From Streptomyces spiralis (lineage in GTDB: Bacteria > Actinomycetota > Actinomycetes > Streptomycetales > Streptomycetaceae), in assembly GCF_014654675.1 (NCBI RefSeq), contig NZ_BNBC01000002.1, positions 1 to 64,000 of the forward strand: DNA of 64,000 bases, written 5' to 3'. Shown here piece after piece: positions 33,728-42,211 of this stretch (position 1 is its first letter; every line of letters starts with the position of its first letter). A program made the translations under genes and the position numbers. The notes under the pieces are model-generated. The model was not told where the DNA came from and ran no database searches. It saw only the letters and a list, made by a program, of their open reading frames with translations.

Positions 33728-34708
33728 ATGACCACATCCATCGCCCACGACCCGGCCCGTGCCACCGAGATCCCCGCCGAGGCCGACCGGAACCGGGCCC
33801 CGAGCCTGCTCGACGGCGCACTCCACGCCGACCTGACACCGGAGGGCTGCGACCTCGGCTACTGGTTCCGCGCCGTGCCCGAGGGCACGCTCGCCGGGGA
33901 CCCCATGGGCCGCACCCCGGACGTCACGGTCCCGGACCACATGCTGCGCGAAGGACCCCTGCGGCAGGCGGTCATGCAGGAGCTGGCCTTCCGCTCCATG
34001 GCCGAGGAGAAGGCCGCCCGCGCCATCTCCTACCTGGTCGCCCACGCCCCCGACCTCGCCGGCATGGACTTCTACACCACCCAGCTGATGGACGAGGCCC
34101 GGCACGCCTACGCCTTCCGTGGCCACCTTCTCGAACTCGGTGTCCAAGAGCGTGAGTTGGAGACGGTCATGGAGGACCTCGCCGGTGCGGACCGGGACGC
34201 GATCCTCGCGCCGCTGGAGGAGTTCGGGCTCCGCGTCCTGCGGGACGAGCGCGACTACATCGGCGGAGTCATCACGCTCACGGTCCTCGTCGAGGGCGTG
34301 CTCGCCCCCACCGCGGAGCTCAGCGAGCGCAAGTGGTGGCCGTTCGACCCGGCCGCCGCCCAGATCGAGCGGGCCGCGGGCATCGACGAGATCCGCCACC
34401 TCTCCGTCGGCACCACCGTCGTCCGGCGGCACCTGGAACGCCACCCCGAGGACCGGGAGCGCATCGGCGAACTGATCACGCGGGGCACGGGGCTGTGGTC
34501 CGGGCTGCCGGTACCGGAACTGACGCTCCGGCGCGAACAGCTCTACCAGCAGGGCCTGGAGGAGCACCGGGACCTCGCCGGGGCGTACGAGGTGTGGCCG
34601 GGTCGCCGACTGGCCGACACCACCGCCGAGGAGCGGATGCTGACCGCCGCCGAGTGGGCCCAGAACACCCAGCGGGCACGCCTCGCCGACATGGGGCTGG
34701 CGCCGTGA
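33728..34708 (+). CDS. Ferritin-like diiron oxygenase (VlmB-like candidate)
   Basis: 326 residues from ATG 33728 after AGAAAGG. Four-helix diiron ligands are visible: Glu93/94 in MAEEKAAR, Glu123 and His126 in MDEARHAYAF, Glu189 in LVEGVLAP, and Glu221 and His224 in IDEIRHLSVG, the two ExxRH pairs of this fold. VlmB is a non-haem diiron enzyme that oxidises an N-N bonded precursor by four electrons to the azoxy group. This protein follows the VlmO- and VlmA-like genes by 42 bases. AurF-like N-oxygenases share the fold and are the main alternative. Confidence 0.75.
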   Translation: MTTSIAHDPARATEIPAEADRNRAPSLLDGALHADLTPEGCDLGYWFRAVPEGTLAGDPMGRTPDVTVPDHMLREGPLRQAVMQELAFRSMAEEKAARAISYLVAHAPDLAGMDFYTTQLMDEARHAYAFRGHLLELGVQERELETVMEDLAGADRDAILAPLEEFGLRVLRDERDYIGGVITLTVLVEGVLAPTAELSERKWWPFDPAAAQIERAAGIDEIRHLSVGTTVVRRHLERHPEDRERIGELITRGTGLWSGLPVPELTLRREQLYQQGLEEHRDLAGAYEVWPGRRLADTTAEERMLTAAEWAQNTQRARLADMGLAP

Positions 34709-34783
34709 GGCGCGCCCCCGCGGCTCACTCGCTGCCCTGCGACCCCGCACATCACCGAGAACGAAAGGGCTGGTGTCACCCCG

Positions 34784-35836
34784 ATGAGCGACATCCCGGC
34801 AGTCGACTCCGCACCGCGTGAACGGGGCGCGGCGGAGGAGGACTTTCGCGAACTGACCCGGCGCGTCACGGCGGCCGGGCTGATGCGGCCCCGCAAGGGG
34901 CAGTACGCCACCGCCATCGCGACGGTGTGGCTGATGAACGCCGCCGGCTGGGCGGCGCTCGCGCTCTGCGACCACGCCTGGTGGCAGGTGGTCCTGGCGG
35001 CGCTCTGGCTGGCGGTCTGGCACGAACAGCTCGCCTTCCTGCTGCACGACGCAGGACACCGGCAGATCAGCCGCTCCCAGAAGACCATCCGGGCCCTCGG
35101 ACTGATCCACGGCAACCTCATGCTCGGCGTGTGCTTCGGCTGGTGGGTGCAGCACCACAACCGGCACCACAACCACCCCAACCACCTGGAGCTGGACCCC
35201 GACATCCTGCGCCGGGTCGCGATCTTCGCACCGGAACAGGCCCGGCAGCGCACCGGCCTGGCCCGGTTCCTCGCCGCCCACCAGCGCCATCTGTTCTTCC
35301 CGCTGCTCGGCCTGGAGGCCGTGGTGCTGCGCATCGCCGGGGTCATCGCGCTGCGCCGGCGCGCCCTGCGCCGGCCCTGGCTGGAGGGCGGCCTGATGGC
35401 CCTGCACGCGGTGCTGTTCTTCGGCGCGCTGTTCTGGCTGCTGCCCTGGCCCAGCGTGCTGCTGTTCCTGACGATCCATCAGGGGCTGCTCGGCTACCTG
35501 CTCGGGCTGGCCTTCGCCGTCAACCACAAGGGGCTGCCCACCCGGACCGGCGGCGAGTGGAGCTGGCTGGAACGCCAGGTGCTCACCTCGCGCACCCTGC
35601 CCACCGGCCTGATCGGCGACTTCTTCTACGGCGGCCTCAACTACCAGATCGAACACCATCTGTTCCCCGGCATGCCGCGCTCCGCGCTCAGGCACGCCTA
35701 CCCGATCGTCAAGCGGTTCTGCGCCGAGCGCGGCATCGCCTACACCGAGACGGGGGTCCTGGAGTCCTACCGGGACCTCTCGCGCCACCTCGGCTCCGCG
35801 AGCGAGGTACTGCGCTCGGGGACCGTCACCGCATGA
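34784..35836 (+). CDS. Membrane fatty-acid desaturase
   Basis: 350 residues. The three histidine boxes of acyl-lipid/acyl-CoA desaturases are intact: HDAGH (88-92), HHNRHH (124-129) and QIEHH (288-292), with hydrophobic pairs between them. It inserts a cis double bond into a fatty acyl chain using O2 and an electron donor. Fifth gene of the plus operon; its stop overlaps a possible ATG (35833) for the next gene. In an azoxy cluster it would supply or modify an alkenyl chain. Confidence 0.9.
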   Translation: MSDIPAVDSAPRERGAAEEDFRELTRRVTAAGLMRPRKGQYATAIATVWLMNAAGWAALALCDHAWWQVVLAALWLAVWHEQLAFLLHDAGHRQISRSQKTIRALGLIHGNLMLGVCFGWWVQHHNRHHNHPNHLELDPDILRRVAIFAPEQARQRTGLARFLAAHQRHLFFPLLGLEAVVLRIAGVIALRRRALRRPWLEGGLMALHAVLFFGALFWLLPWPSVLLFLTIHQGLLGYLLGLAFAVNHKGLPTRTGGEWSWLERQVLTSRTLPTGLIGDFFYGGLNYQIEHHLFPGMPRSALRHAYPIVKRFCAERGIAYTETGVLESYRDLSRHLGSASEVLRSGTVTA

Positions 35837-35859
35837 TCCGACAGGGAGGACACCAGCAG

Positions 35860-36459
35860 ATGAAGACCGTCCCGAAGCCGTCGCGCACGGCGCGCCGCTC
35901 CCGGCTGGGCAGGGCGCTGCTGCCCGCCGTCCTGCTGGCCGGCCTCGGCCTGCTCGCCCCGGGCGGACAGGCCGCCGCCCAGGCGGCCGACCCGGCGCCC
36001 GTGCCCGACCTCGTGTGCCGGCTCGACGCCGAGGTGAACTTCAGCCCGCCGCTCGGCGTGCTGGTCCGCGAGGCGCAGGTGACCGGGTACATCGGCTACC
36101 GCGACTGCCGTTCGCCGGACGGAGCGGCGTCCGAGCTGACCGACATCGTCTTCCACGTCCAGGGCACCGGCAGGTTCGGCGCGCTGCCGGTGCCGACGTT
36201 CTCCGTGGAGGGCACCGGCAGCGGCGTGTGGAACACCGGAGAGGGGGGCTCGCTCTACTTCAACGGCGAGCTGAAGAAGGGCAGTCCGGTCCCGGACCGC
36301 ACCGTCACCAGCGGACCGCTCGCCGGTGACGGCATCAACGGGCTGCAGATCCCCGTCCCCCGCTTCGACAAGATCGACCCCAACGGCGTCGCGGGCTTCG
36401 ACGTGGTCGGCCAGGTGTGCTTCTGGAACGGTGAGAAGGGCCGCTGCACGGCGTACTGA
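35860..36459 (+). CDS. Secreted protein of unknown function
   Basis: 199 residues from ATG 35860, nine bases after GGGAGGA. Clear Sec signal peptide: basic N-region (KTVPKPSRTARRSRLGR), hydrophobic core ALLPAVLLAGLGLLAPGG, and cleavage after AAAQA. The mature part has four Cys (C-R-L-D-A, YRDC, VGQVC, KGRC), beta-rich with a repeated GTG-x-F/V motif. No family recognised. Last gene of the plus operon; a strong terminator follows. An alternative start at 35833 would overlap the desaturase stop. Confidence 0.75.
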   Translation: MKTVPKPSRTARRSRLGRALLPAVLLAGLGLLAPGGQAAAQAADPAPVPDLVCRLDAEVNFSPPLGVLVREAQVTGYIGYRDCRSPDGAASELTDIVFHVQGTGRFGALPVPTFSVEGTGSGVWNTGEGGSLYFNGELKKGSPVPDRTVTSGPLAGDGINGLQIPVPRFDKIDPNGVAGFDVVGQVCFWNGEKGRCTAY

Positions 36460-36473
36460 CCCGGTCGACACGG

Positions 36474-36508
36474 CGGTGGGGTGCGGCCTTCGGGGCCGCA
36501 CCCCACCG
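36474..36508. terminator. 15-bp-stem terminator between the two convergent operons
   Basis: CGGTGGGGTGCGGCC (36474-36488) pairs perfectly with 36494-36508 around TTCGG. It serves both the secreted-protein gene (stop at 36459) and the minus-strand hydrolase (stop at 36525). Confidence 0.9.
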
Positions 36509-36524
36509 TTCGGTGTGTGCCGCT

Positions 36525-37394
36525 TCAGCCGTTGAGCGCCCGCACCACCTCGCGCAGTACGACCGGGTCGTACGGCATCGCCATGTGCGTGGCCCTGTTG
36601 TCCGGGGCGAGTTCCTGCAGGCACAGGTTGGTCACCTCGTGACCCGGCTCCGACGGAGTGAGCCGCTGGGACGTGGGCGGCTGGACGACCTCGTCCCGCG
36701 TGGACCAGATGACGGTGTACCGCACCCCGTCCACGGTGTCGCCGTGGGCCGTCAGCTCGCGGATGAACTCCGAGTCGTGCAGCAGCTGCGTGAAGGCCGG
36801 GCTCACCCGGAACAGCATCCGCTCCTCCACGACGTCCCGCACGCCGACCGCCTGGCGGACCAGTGCCGTCAGCCCCTCCACGGTGACGCCGTGGTTGCTG
36901 GGCGCGATGCCGACCACGTGGTGCACCTTGTCGGCGCCGCCGAGGTACTTGAGGTAGTAGTGCGGGAGCATCCCGCCCTGCGAGTGCCCGACGAGGTTCA
37001 CCTTGGGCGCGCCGGTGTCGGCGAGCACACGCTCGACGAAGGCGGCGAGCTCACGGGCGGACAGCCGGACGTCGGCGAGGCCGTACAGCCCGGGCAGGCT
37101 CGGCATCTCCCCGTAGTTCAGCCGGAAGACGCGGTGCCCGGCGGCCTTGACGGCGGGCACCGCCTCCCGCCAGACGTACTGCCGGTCGCCGAGAGTGCCG
37201 TGCACCAGGACGACGGGGTGGGGGCGCTCCGGGTCCGGCGGCCGGCCCCAGTCGTCCGCCGCGACGTCGGGGCCGAGGACGGCGGCGGCCCGGTGGCCCG
37301 CGGCCGTGGCGTTGCCGGACAGCCGCTCCGGCGCGCGGGTCAGCTCCGTCCGCACGTCGTCGGCGTTCACTCCGGGAATGGGGGGCAGGGACAT
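36525..37394 (-). CDS. Alpha/beta hydrolase, triacylglycerol-lipase/esterase type
   Basis: 289 residues from ATG 37394 with GGAGGTC just upstream. PVVLVHGTLGDRQYVW (oxyanion region), nucleophile elbow VGHSQGG, acidic residue near STRDEVVQP and a late His in ATHMAMPYD: a class 2 lipase-like esterase. No signal peptide is apparent. Last gene of the minus operon. It could release or hydrolyse an acyl/ester intermediate; a secreted lipase role is less likely without an export signal. Confidence 0.85.
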   Translation of the reverse strand: MSLPPIPGVNADDVRTELTRAPERLSGNATAAGHRAAAVLGPDVAADDWGRPPDPERPHPVVLVHGTLGDRQYVWREAVPAVKAAGHRVFRLNYGEMPSLPGLYGLADVRLSARELAAFVERVLADTGAPKVNLVGHSQGGMLPHYYLKYLGGADKVHHVVGIAPSNHGVTVEGLTALVRQAVGVRDVVEERMLFRVSPAFTQLLHDSEFIRELTAHGDTVDGVRYTVIWSTRDEVVQPPTSQRLTPSEPGHEVTNLCLQELAPDNRATHMAMPYDPVVLREVVRALNG

Positions 37395-37488
37395 GTGACC
37401 TCCTGGGTGTGGTGAGGGCGGTGGGCGGATACGCGGACGCCCGGCCGGTGTGGCAGATGGCCGGGCGTCCGGGACGGCAAGCGAAACG

Positions 37489-38064
37489 TCAACCTCCTTC
37501 GGACGGCGGGCAGGTGAGCGTGCGGAAGGCGCGGTCGTGCCAGAGCAGCGGCCGGCCGTCGCCGACCTCCACCGCCCGTACCCGGCCGACGACCAGGTCG
37601 TGGTCGCCGTACCGGCGGACGTCCTCGACCAGACACACCGTCCATGCCAGCGCCTCGGACAGCACCGGCAGACCGAGGACCTGCCGTACCGGAACGCCGG
37701 TGAAACGCCCGGCGGGCGGCAGGGCCGGGTCGGCGAACCGCTCGGCCACCGCGCGCTGGTGCTCCGCCAGGAAGCTGACGGCGAACACACCGCGCGCCCG
37801 CACGGCCGCCAGCGTCCGCGAGCCGGCGCGCAGACAGGCCAGCAGCAGCGCCGGACGGGCCGACAGCGAGGTGAGCGCCGAGACCGTCGTCCCGGCCTGC
37901 CGGCCCCCCGCGTCGAGCGCGGTCACCACGGTGACACCGGCCGCCAGCTTGGCGTACAGGCCCAGGCAGCGCACCGCGTCGGGGCCGGGCTCGTCGCGCA
38001 GGGTGTCCCAGCCCGCGGCCCCGGGCGCTCCGGGCCGGCGCGGGGCCAGGGCGAGCTCAGCCAT
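37489..38064 (-). CDS. Flavin reductase (FMN-binding split-barrel, VlmR-like)
   Basis: 191 residues. LAAGVTVVTALDAGGRQAGT, VSALTSLSARPALLLACLRA (flavin-binding), FAVSFLAEHQ and the late H in YGDHDLVVGRV are the hallmarks of the HpaC/VlmR flavin:NAD(P)H reductase family. It supplies reduced FMN/FAD to a two-component monooxygenase, here most probably the acyl-CoA-dehydrogenase-fold flavoprotein at 41078-42211. Its start overlaps the SRPBCC stop by eight bases. Confidence 0.88.
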   Translation of the reverse strand: MAELALAPRRPGAPGAAGWDTLRDEPGPDAVRCLGLYAKLAAGVTVVTALDAGGRQAGTTVSALTSLSARPALLLACLRAGSRTLAAVRARGVFAVSFLAEHQRAVAERFADPALPPAGRFTGVPVRQVLGLPVLSEALAWTVCLVEDVRRYGDHDLVVGRVRAVEVGDGRPLLWHDRAFRTLTCPPSEGG

Positions 38065-38542
38065 GGGTGGGGGCGGCCGTCCGGGCCAGGGACGCGGAGG
38101 GCAGCGCGCTGACCCGGCCCAGCAGCCCCCGCAGGATGAGTTCGATGTTGGTGCGCAAGGTGGACTCCGCCACCGGGTCGAGGAGATCGGCCAGGGTGGG
38201 GATGCCGAGGTCGAAGGCGGCGTCGAAGGTGACGTCGGTGCCGCGCTCGGCGGGCGCGCACCGCCAGCTGCCCTCGAACACCTGGAAGTCGCCGCGGAGT
38301 TGGGTGAAGGCGAGGACCAGCTCCTCCGGCCGGAAGGAGTCGCGTTCCGTCCACCGCATCAGGCCGTTGCGGAAGCGGACGGTCCAGTCCGACACCACCG
38401 TGCCGTCGGCGCCGGGCGGATGCACCACCACCTCGCGGACTGTCTCGGTGACGTCCGGGTAGCGCCGGAAATCCCTGATCCGCTGGTAGGCGGCCTCCGG
38501 CTCGACGTCGTGGGCGGTCATCCGTACGGTCACATGGCGCAT
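38057..38542 (-). CDS. SRPBCC/START-fold protein (polyketide cyclase-like)
   Basis: 161 residues from ATG 38542, eight bases after AAAGG; the ATG at 38548 is too close to that site. Helix-grip fold: AYQRIRDFRRYPDVTETVRE, DGTVVSDWTVRFRNGLMRW, GSWRCAPAERGTDVTFDAAF. Such proteins bind or cyclise hydrophobic intermediates. There is no polyketide synthase here, so it may instead hold or chaperone a long-chain intermediate. Overlaps the flavin reductase gene. Confidence 0.85.
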   Translation of the reverse strand: MRHVTVRMTAHDVEPEAAYQRIRDFRRYPDVTETVREVVVHPPGADGTVVSDWTVRFRNGLMRWTERDSFRPEELVLAFTQLRGDFQVFEGSWRCAPAERGTDVTFDAAFDLGIPTLADLLDPVAESTLRTNIELILRGLLGRVSALPSASLARTAAPTHG

Positions 38543-38606
38543 GGGCATACCTTTCCGCCGTCGCGGGGGACGGCTCGTCCAGCGTGGTTGTGCGGGGCCG
38601 GGCCGC

Positions 38607-39890
38607 TCAGCCGAGGCGGGTCGCCACGGCGTGCAGGGCCTCGGACAGGGCGGTGAGGAACAGGCGCAGCTCCTCGTCGGTGACGACGGCCGGCGGGGTC
38701 AGGCGCAGCACACGGCCGGCGTTGAGGGAGTGGTTCACCAGCACGCCCCGGCCGACCAGTTCCAGGATCAGCTCGCCCACGGCCTGCTCGACCCCGAACT
38801 CCAGGCCGATCAGCAGCCCGCGTCCGCGTACGTCCCGGACCAGGCCGCCGGTGTAGGGGGTGCAGGCGGTGCGCACACCGTGCAGCAGCCGGATGCCGAG
38901 CGTCCGGGCCCGGCCGGGCACGTCCTCCCGGTCCATGGCCTCCACGGCGGCCAGCGCGGCGGCGCAGGCCAGGGGAGAGGCGGCGAAGGTGGAGGTGTGC
39001 AGGTAGGGGTCCCGGGAGAAGGGCGCGTACGCCTCGTCGGTGGCCACCATCGCGGCCACCGGCACCACCCCGCCGCTCAGCCCCTTGCCGACGAGCAGCA
39101 CGTCGGGGCGGACGTTCTCGGTGTCCACGCCCCACCACGAACCCAGCCGGCCGAGGCCCGTCTGGATCTCGTCGACGATCAGGAAGGCCCCGTGCGTACG
39201 GCACAGCCGACCCACGTCCGCCAGATAGCCGGGCGGGGGGATGCGCACACCGCCCTCGCCCTGCACCGGCTCGACGATCACACAGGCCCGCTCCCCGAAC
39301 CGGGCGAGCGCCTCCGCCAGCGCCTCCCGGTCGCCGAAGGGCACCGCCGCGCTGTCCGGCAGCAGCGGGCGGAACGGGTCCTGGTAGGTGGGGTTGGCGG
39401 TGACGCTGAGCGCCCCGAGGGTCTTGCCGTGGTAGCCGCCGACGGTGCTGATCAGCGCGGTGTGCCCGTGCGCCCGGGCCAGCTTCAGGCCCGCCTCGGT
39501 GGCCTCCGCCCCTGAGTTGACGAAGTGCACCCGGTCCAGGCCGACCGGGGTGTGCGCGGCCAGCGCCGCGGCGGCACGGGCCGCGACCGGCTCCAGAAAG
39601 ACCCGGGTGGCCAGCGGATGCGCGTCGATCTGCCGGTGCACGGCCGCGGTCACGGCGGGGTGCCGGTGCCCCAGGATGAAGACCCCGTAGCCGCCGAAGT
39701 CCAGATGGCGTCGGCCGTCCTCGGTGTGCACCCAGGCACCCTCGGACCTCGTCTCCACCATGCCGCCGAGCACCTCGCCGAGCACCGCCCGGCCCACGGC
39801 CAGGTGCTCGCGGTAGAGGCGGGCCGTGTCCGCGCCGTCGGCGGGCGGTTCCCCCGTCCGGGGGGCCGTGCCGGTGGGCAGCGCCGTCAT
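38607..39890 (-). CDS. Class III (PLP-dependent) aminotransferase
   Basis: 427 residues. FVNSGAEATEAGLKLAR, GGYHGKTLGALS, VEPVQGEGGV, DEIQTGLGRLG and the PLP-lysine in LLVGKGLSGG, with TSTFAASPLA from the partner subunit: an ornithine/acetylornithine/beta-alanine-type class III aminotransferase. Its ATG overlaps the reductase stop (39887-39890). Coupled to a fatty-acyl reductase it would convert a long-chain aldehyde to an amine, as class III transaminases do in other alkylamine pathways. Confidence 0.92.
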   Translation of the reverse strand: MTALPTGTAPRTGEPPADGADTARLYREHLAVGRAVLGEVLGGMVETRSEGAWVHTEDGRRHLDFGGYGVFILGHRHPAVTAAVHRQIDAHPLATRVFLEPVAARAAAALAAHTPVGLDRVHFVNSGAEATEAGLKLARAHGHTALISTVGGYHGKTLGALSVTANPTYQDPFRPLLPDSAAVPFGDREALAEALARFGERACVIVEPVQGEGGVRIPPPGYLADVGRLCRTHGAFLIVDEIQTGLGRLGSWWGVDTENVRPDVLLVGKGLSGGVVPVAAMVATDEAYAPFSRDPYLHTSTFAASPLACAAALAAVEAMDREDVPGRARTLGIRLLHGVRTACTPYTGGLVRDVRGRGLLIGLEFGVEQAVGELILELVGRGVLVNHSLNAGRVLRLTPPAVVTDEELRLFLTALSEALHAVATRLG

Positions 39891-40993
39891 GAGGCCAGTT
39901 CCCGCGGCGCGGAGCCCTGCTGGAGCGCCGGCCGGGCCGGTCGCTGCCGGCGCGGTCCCGCCGGGCCGACCGCCCAGGCGGTCAGGTTGCGCACCAGCGC
40001 CCGGCGCAGGTCGTCCTTGGCGACGGCCGTGCCGCAGTGCGCGGAGCCCAGCGAGGAGTCGAAGGGCAGCGCGCGCTGGAAGACCAGCAGCAGCTCCGCG
40101 TAGGTGTGGAAGCGGCGGCGCAGTGACTCGGGGAAGGACGGTCCTTCGATCAGCGGCAGCAGCAGGCGGTGCACCGACTCCAGAGGGATCAGCCGCGGCG
40201 GATGCGGCCGCGGCCCGTAACGGTCGGCGAACTCCAGGCAGACATCGACGACTTCACGTTGCAGTAGGGCTTGGGAGCCGGCCGTCAGCCAGTACTCCCC
40301 GCCGGTGACCCCGGCACGCAGCAGGTCGCCGACGGCACGGGCGACGACGTCCTGCGGCACCATGTCGATACGCGCCCCGGGCTCCCCCGGCAGGACCGGC
40401 ACCTGACCCTTGACGATGGCGCCCAGCGCCCGGGTCAGACCCTGGGCCCCCGCGATCCGGCCGGTGACGGAGTCGCCCATCACCACCGACGGGCGCAGGA
40501 TCGCCCCCGGCACCGGGGCCTCGCGCACCACCTGCTCGGCGGCCGTCTTGGAGGCCAGATAGGCGGCCGCGCCCGGGAAGCGTTCCTGCTCCTCCGCGGC
40601 CAGCGGGTTCGCCACGAACGCGGTGCTGATGTGGTAGAACGGCGCCTCCGCGTGAGCGGCGAGGTCCAGCATCGTGGCGGTGCCGTCCAGGTTCGCCCGC
40701 CAGATGGCCTCCGGGGCCGCCTTCCAGTTGGTGGCGGCGGCGGAGTGCACGACCAGGTCCACGTCGGCGGCGAGCCCCTCGAACCGTGCGCGGGACAGCC
40801 CCAGGCCGGGCTCCAGCAGGTCGGCACCGAGCTCCTCGACCCTGGGGTCGTCCACGGGAGTGCGGTGACGCAGGCAGATGATGCGGAAGTCGGGCGACAG
40901 CTCCTCGATCAGGGCGCGGCCCAGGACGCCGGAGCCGCCGGTGAGCAGGAGTGCCGGGCGGCGGGGCGGCGCAGGCGGCGGAAGATGAGGCAT
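39887..40993 (-). CDS. Extended SDR, fatty-acyl/thioester reductase-like (NAD_binding_4)
   Basis: 368 residues. LLLTGGSGVLGRALIEEL holds the cofactor loop TGGSGVLG (18-25), HSAAATNWKAAPEAIWRANL, HISTAF and the catalytic Tyr145/Lys149 in YLASK. The order matches male-sterility-type reductases that release fatty acyl thioesters as aldehydes or alcohols. Stand-alone, with no attached carrier-protein domain. Likely substrate is acyl-CoA or acyl-ACP. Forms an operon with the aminotransferase (4-base overlap). Confidence 0.82.
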   Translation of the reverse strand: MPHLPPPAPPRRPALLLTGGSGVLGRALIEELSPDFRIICLRHRTPVDDPRVEELGADLLEPGLGLSRARFEGLAADVDLVVHSAAATNWKAAPEAIWRANLDGTATMLDLAAHAEAPFYHISTAFVANPLAAEEQERFPGAAAYLASKTAAEQVVREAPVPGAILRPSVVMGDSVTGRIAGAQGLTRALGAIVKGQVPVLPGEPGARIDMVPQDVVARAVGDLLRAGVTGGEYWLTAGSQALLQREVVDVCLEFADRYGPRPHPPRLIPLESVHRLLLPLIEGPSFPESLRRRFHTYAELLLVFQRALPFDSSLGSAHCGTAVAKDDLRRALVRNLTAWAVGPAGPRRQRPARPALQQGSAPRELAS

Positions 40994-41077
40994 GCGAAGG
41001 TTCCCCTCGGTCGGAAGGAGTGGAGGGCGCTGGTCGGGCAGGGTCGGCCGGAGGTGAAGTCGTGGATCGACGGCACG

Positions 41078-42211
41078 TCAGGCAACGGTCAGCGGTCCGT
41101 CGGCCAGGTAGCCGGCGAGCGGTCCGGTCATCCGTGACCGGGAAGGCGGGTGCAGCGCGAGGCCGTTCGCGCAGGCGGCGAGATAACCGACCTCGTCGGA
41201 GGTCATGAAGTTGAGTCCGCCGAGCAGTTCCACGGCCCGCGGGACGATCCGGGCCAGGGCGTCCTGCACGCCGTAGCGCACGTAGAGCGAGTCGGCGAGG
41301 GTGGACTCGTCCGGTGTGCCCTCGTCCACGCGCCGGGCCAGGCCCTCGACCGCGGCGGCGGCGCCCTCGACGGCGACCAGCAGGGCGACCCGTTCGCCCT
41401 CGGGCACCCGGTCGTTCAGCAGCACCCGCTCCACCAGGGCGCTCGCGGCACCCAGGTAGCTGCCGGTCATCAGCAGCTCGAACCAGACCAGGCCGACCGT
41501 CTGCACCTCGTCCAGCCGGGCACCGGGCGGACACGCGGTACGCACCAGCAGATCGGGCGGCACCAGGACCCCGTCCAGGGTCACCTGGTCGCTCTCGGCG
41601 CCGGCCAGGAATCCGCTGGACCAGAAGCCGCTGACGCTCAGGCCCTCGCTCTCGGCGGGGATCAGGGCCACGGCCAGCTCCTGACCCTCGCCGTCCTCGC
41701 ACGGCACGAGCACGCTGGCGGTCAGCAGGTCCATGGAACGGGCCAGGCTGCACGGCCGTTTCACCCCGCTGATCCGCAGCCCCTCCGGGGCCGGGGTGGC
41801 CGTCATCGACGGCGACAGGATGCCGCTGCCGCTGCGCCCCTCGGCGAACCCGGAGGCCATCAGCTTGTTCTCGGTGGCGACGGCCTGGACCAGCATCCAC
41901 TCCAGCCCCTCACCGGAGTTGCTCAGTCCGACCAGGGTGGCCATCGAGAAGTGGTGCATGGTCGTCGCCACGGCGAGCGAGGGCGAGCGGCTGCCCAGGG
42001 CGCGCTGCACCCGTACGGCGTCCAGGGCCGAGGCCCCCCGGCCCTGGAGGGAGTTCGGGGCGAGCAGCCCCGGGCCGCCGCTCTGCCGGAACAGCCCGAT
42101 CCCCGGACTTCCGGGCTTCTCCAGGGTCATCAGCGGTACGGCTCGCAGACTGTCGTCCAGCCCCGGCAGCAGTTTGGTGAGGGCCGCGCGCTCACGGTCC
42201 AGGAATCTCAT
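41078..42211 (-). CDS. Acyl-CoA-dehydrogenase-fold flavoprotein (candidate amine N-hydroxylase, VlmH-like)
   Basis: 377 residues. Helix-sandwich fold of the acyl-CoA dehydrogenase superfamily: SLAVATTMHHFSMATLV, GSGILSPSMTATP and GLRISGVKRPCSLARSMDLL (the middle-domain G-x-K strand), VGLVWFELLMTGSYLGAASA. The usual catalytic Glu of true dehydrogenases is not obvious, and a flavin reductase lies in the same operon. Both favour a flavin monooxygenase of the VlmH/isobutylamine N-hydroxylase kind. First gene of the minus operon, so transcription starts upstream in 42212-42849. Confidence 0.72.
   Translation of the reverse strand: MRFLDRERAALTKLLPGLDDSLRAVPLMTLEKPGSPGIGLFRQSGGPGLLAPNSLQGRGASALDAVRVQRALGSRSPSLAVATTMHHFSMATLVGLSNSGEGLEWMLVQAVATENKLMASGFAEGRSGSGILSPSMTATPAPEGLRISGVKRPCSLARSMDLLTASVLVPCEDGEGQELAVALIPAESEGLSVSGFWSSGFLAGAESDQVTLDGVLVPPDLLVRTACPPGARLDEVQTVGLVWFELLMTGSYLGAASALVERVLLNDRVPEGERVALLVAVEGAAAAVEGLARRVDEGTPDESTLADSLYVRYGVQDALARIVPRAVELLGGLNFMTSDEVGYLAACANGLALHPPSRSRMTGPLAGYLADGPLTVA

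Noticed and set aside
32408..35788. A 1126-codon open frame on the minus strand across the azoxy-type operon
   Set aside because: It is antisense to four genes with clear motifs, has no start site or domain, and is the usual GC-bias shadow.
38057..38542. Polyketide cyclase evidence for a type II PKS cluster
   Set aside because: No ketosynthase, chain-length factor or ACP gene is present; SRPBCC folds are widely used.
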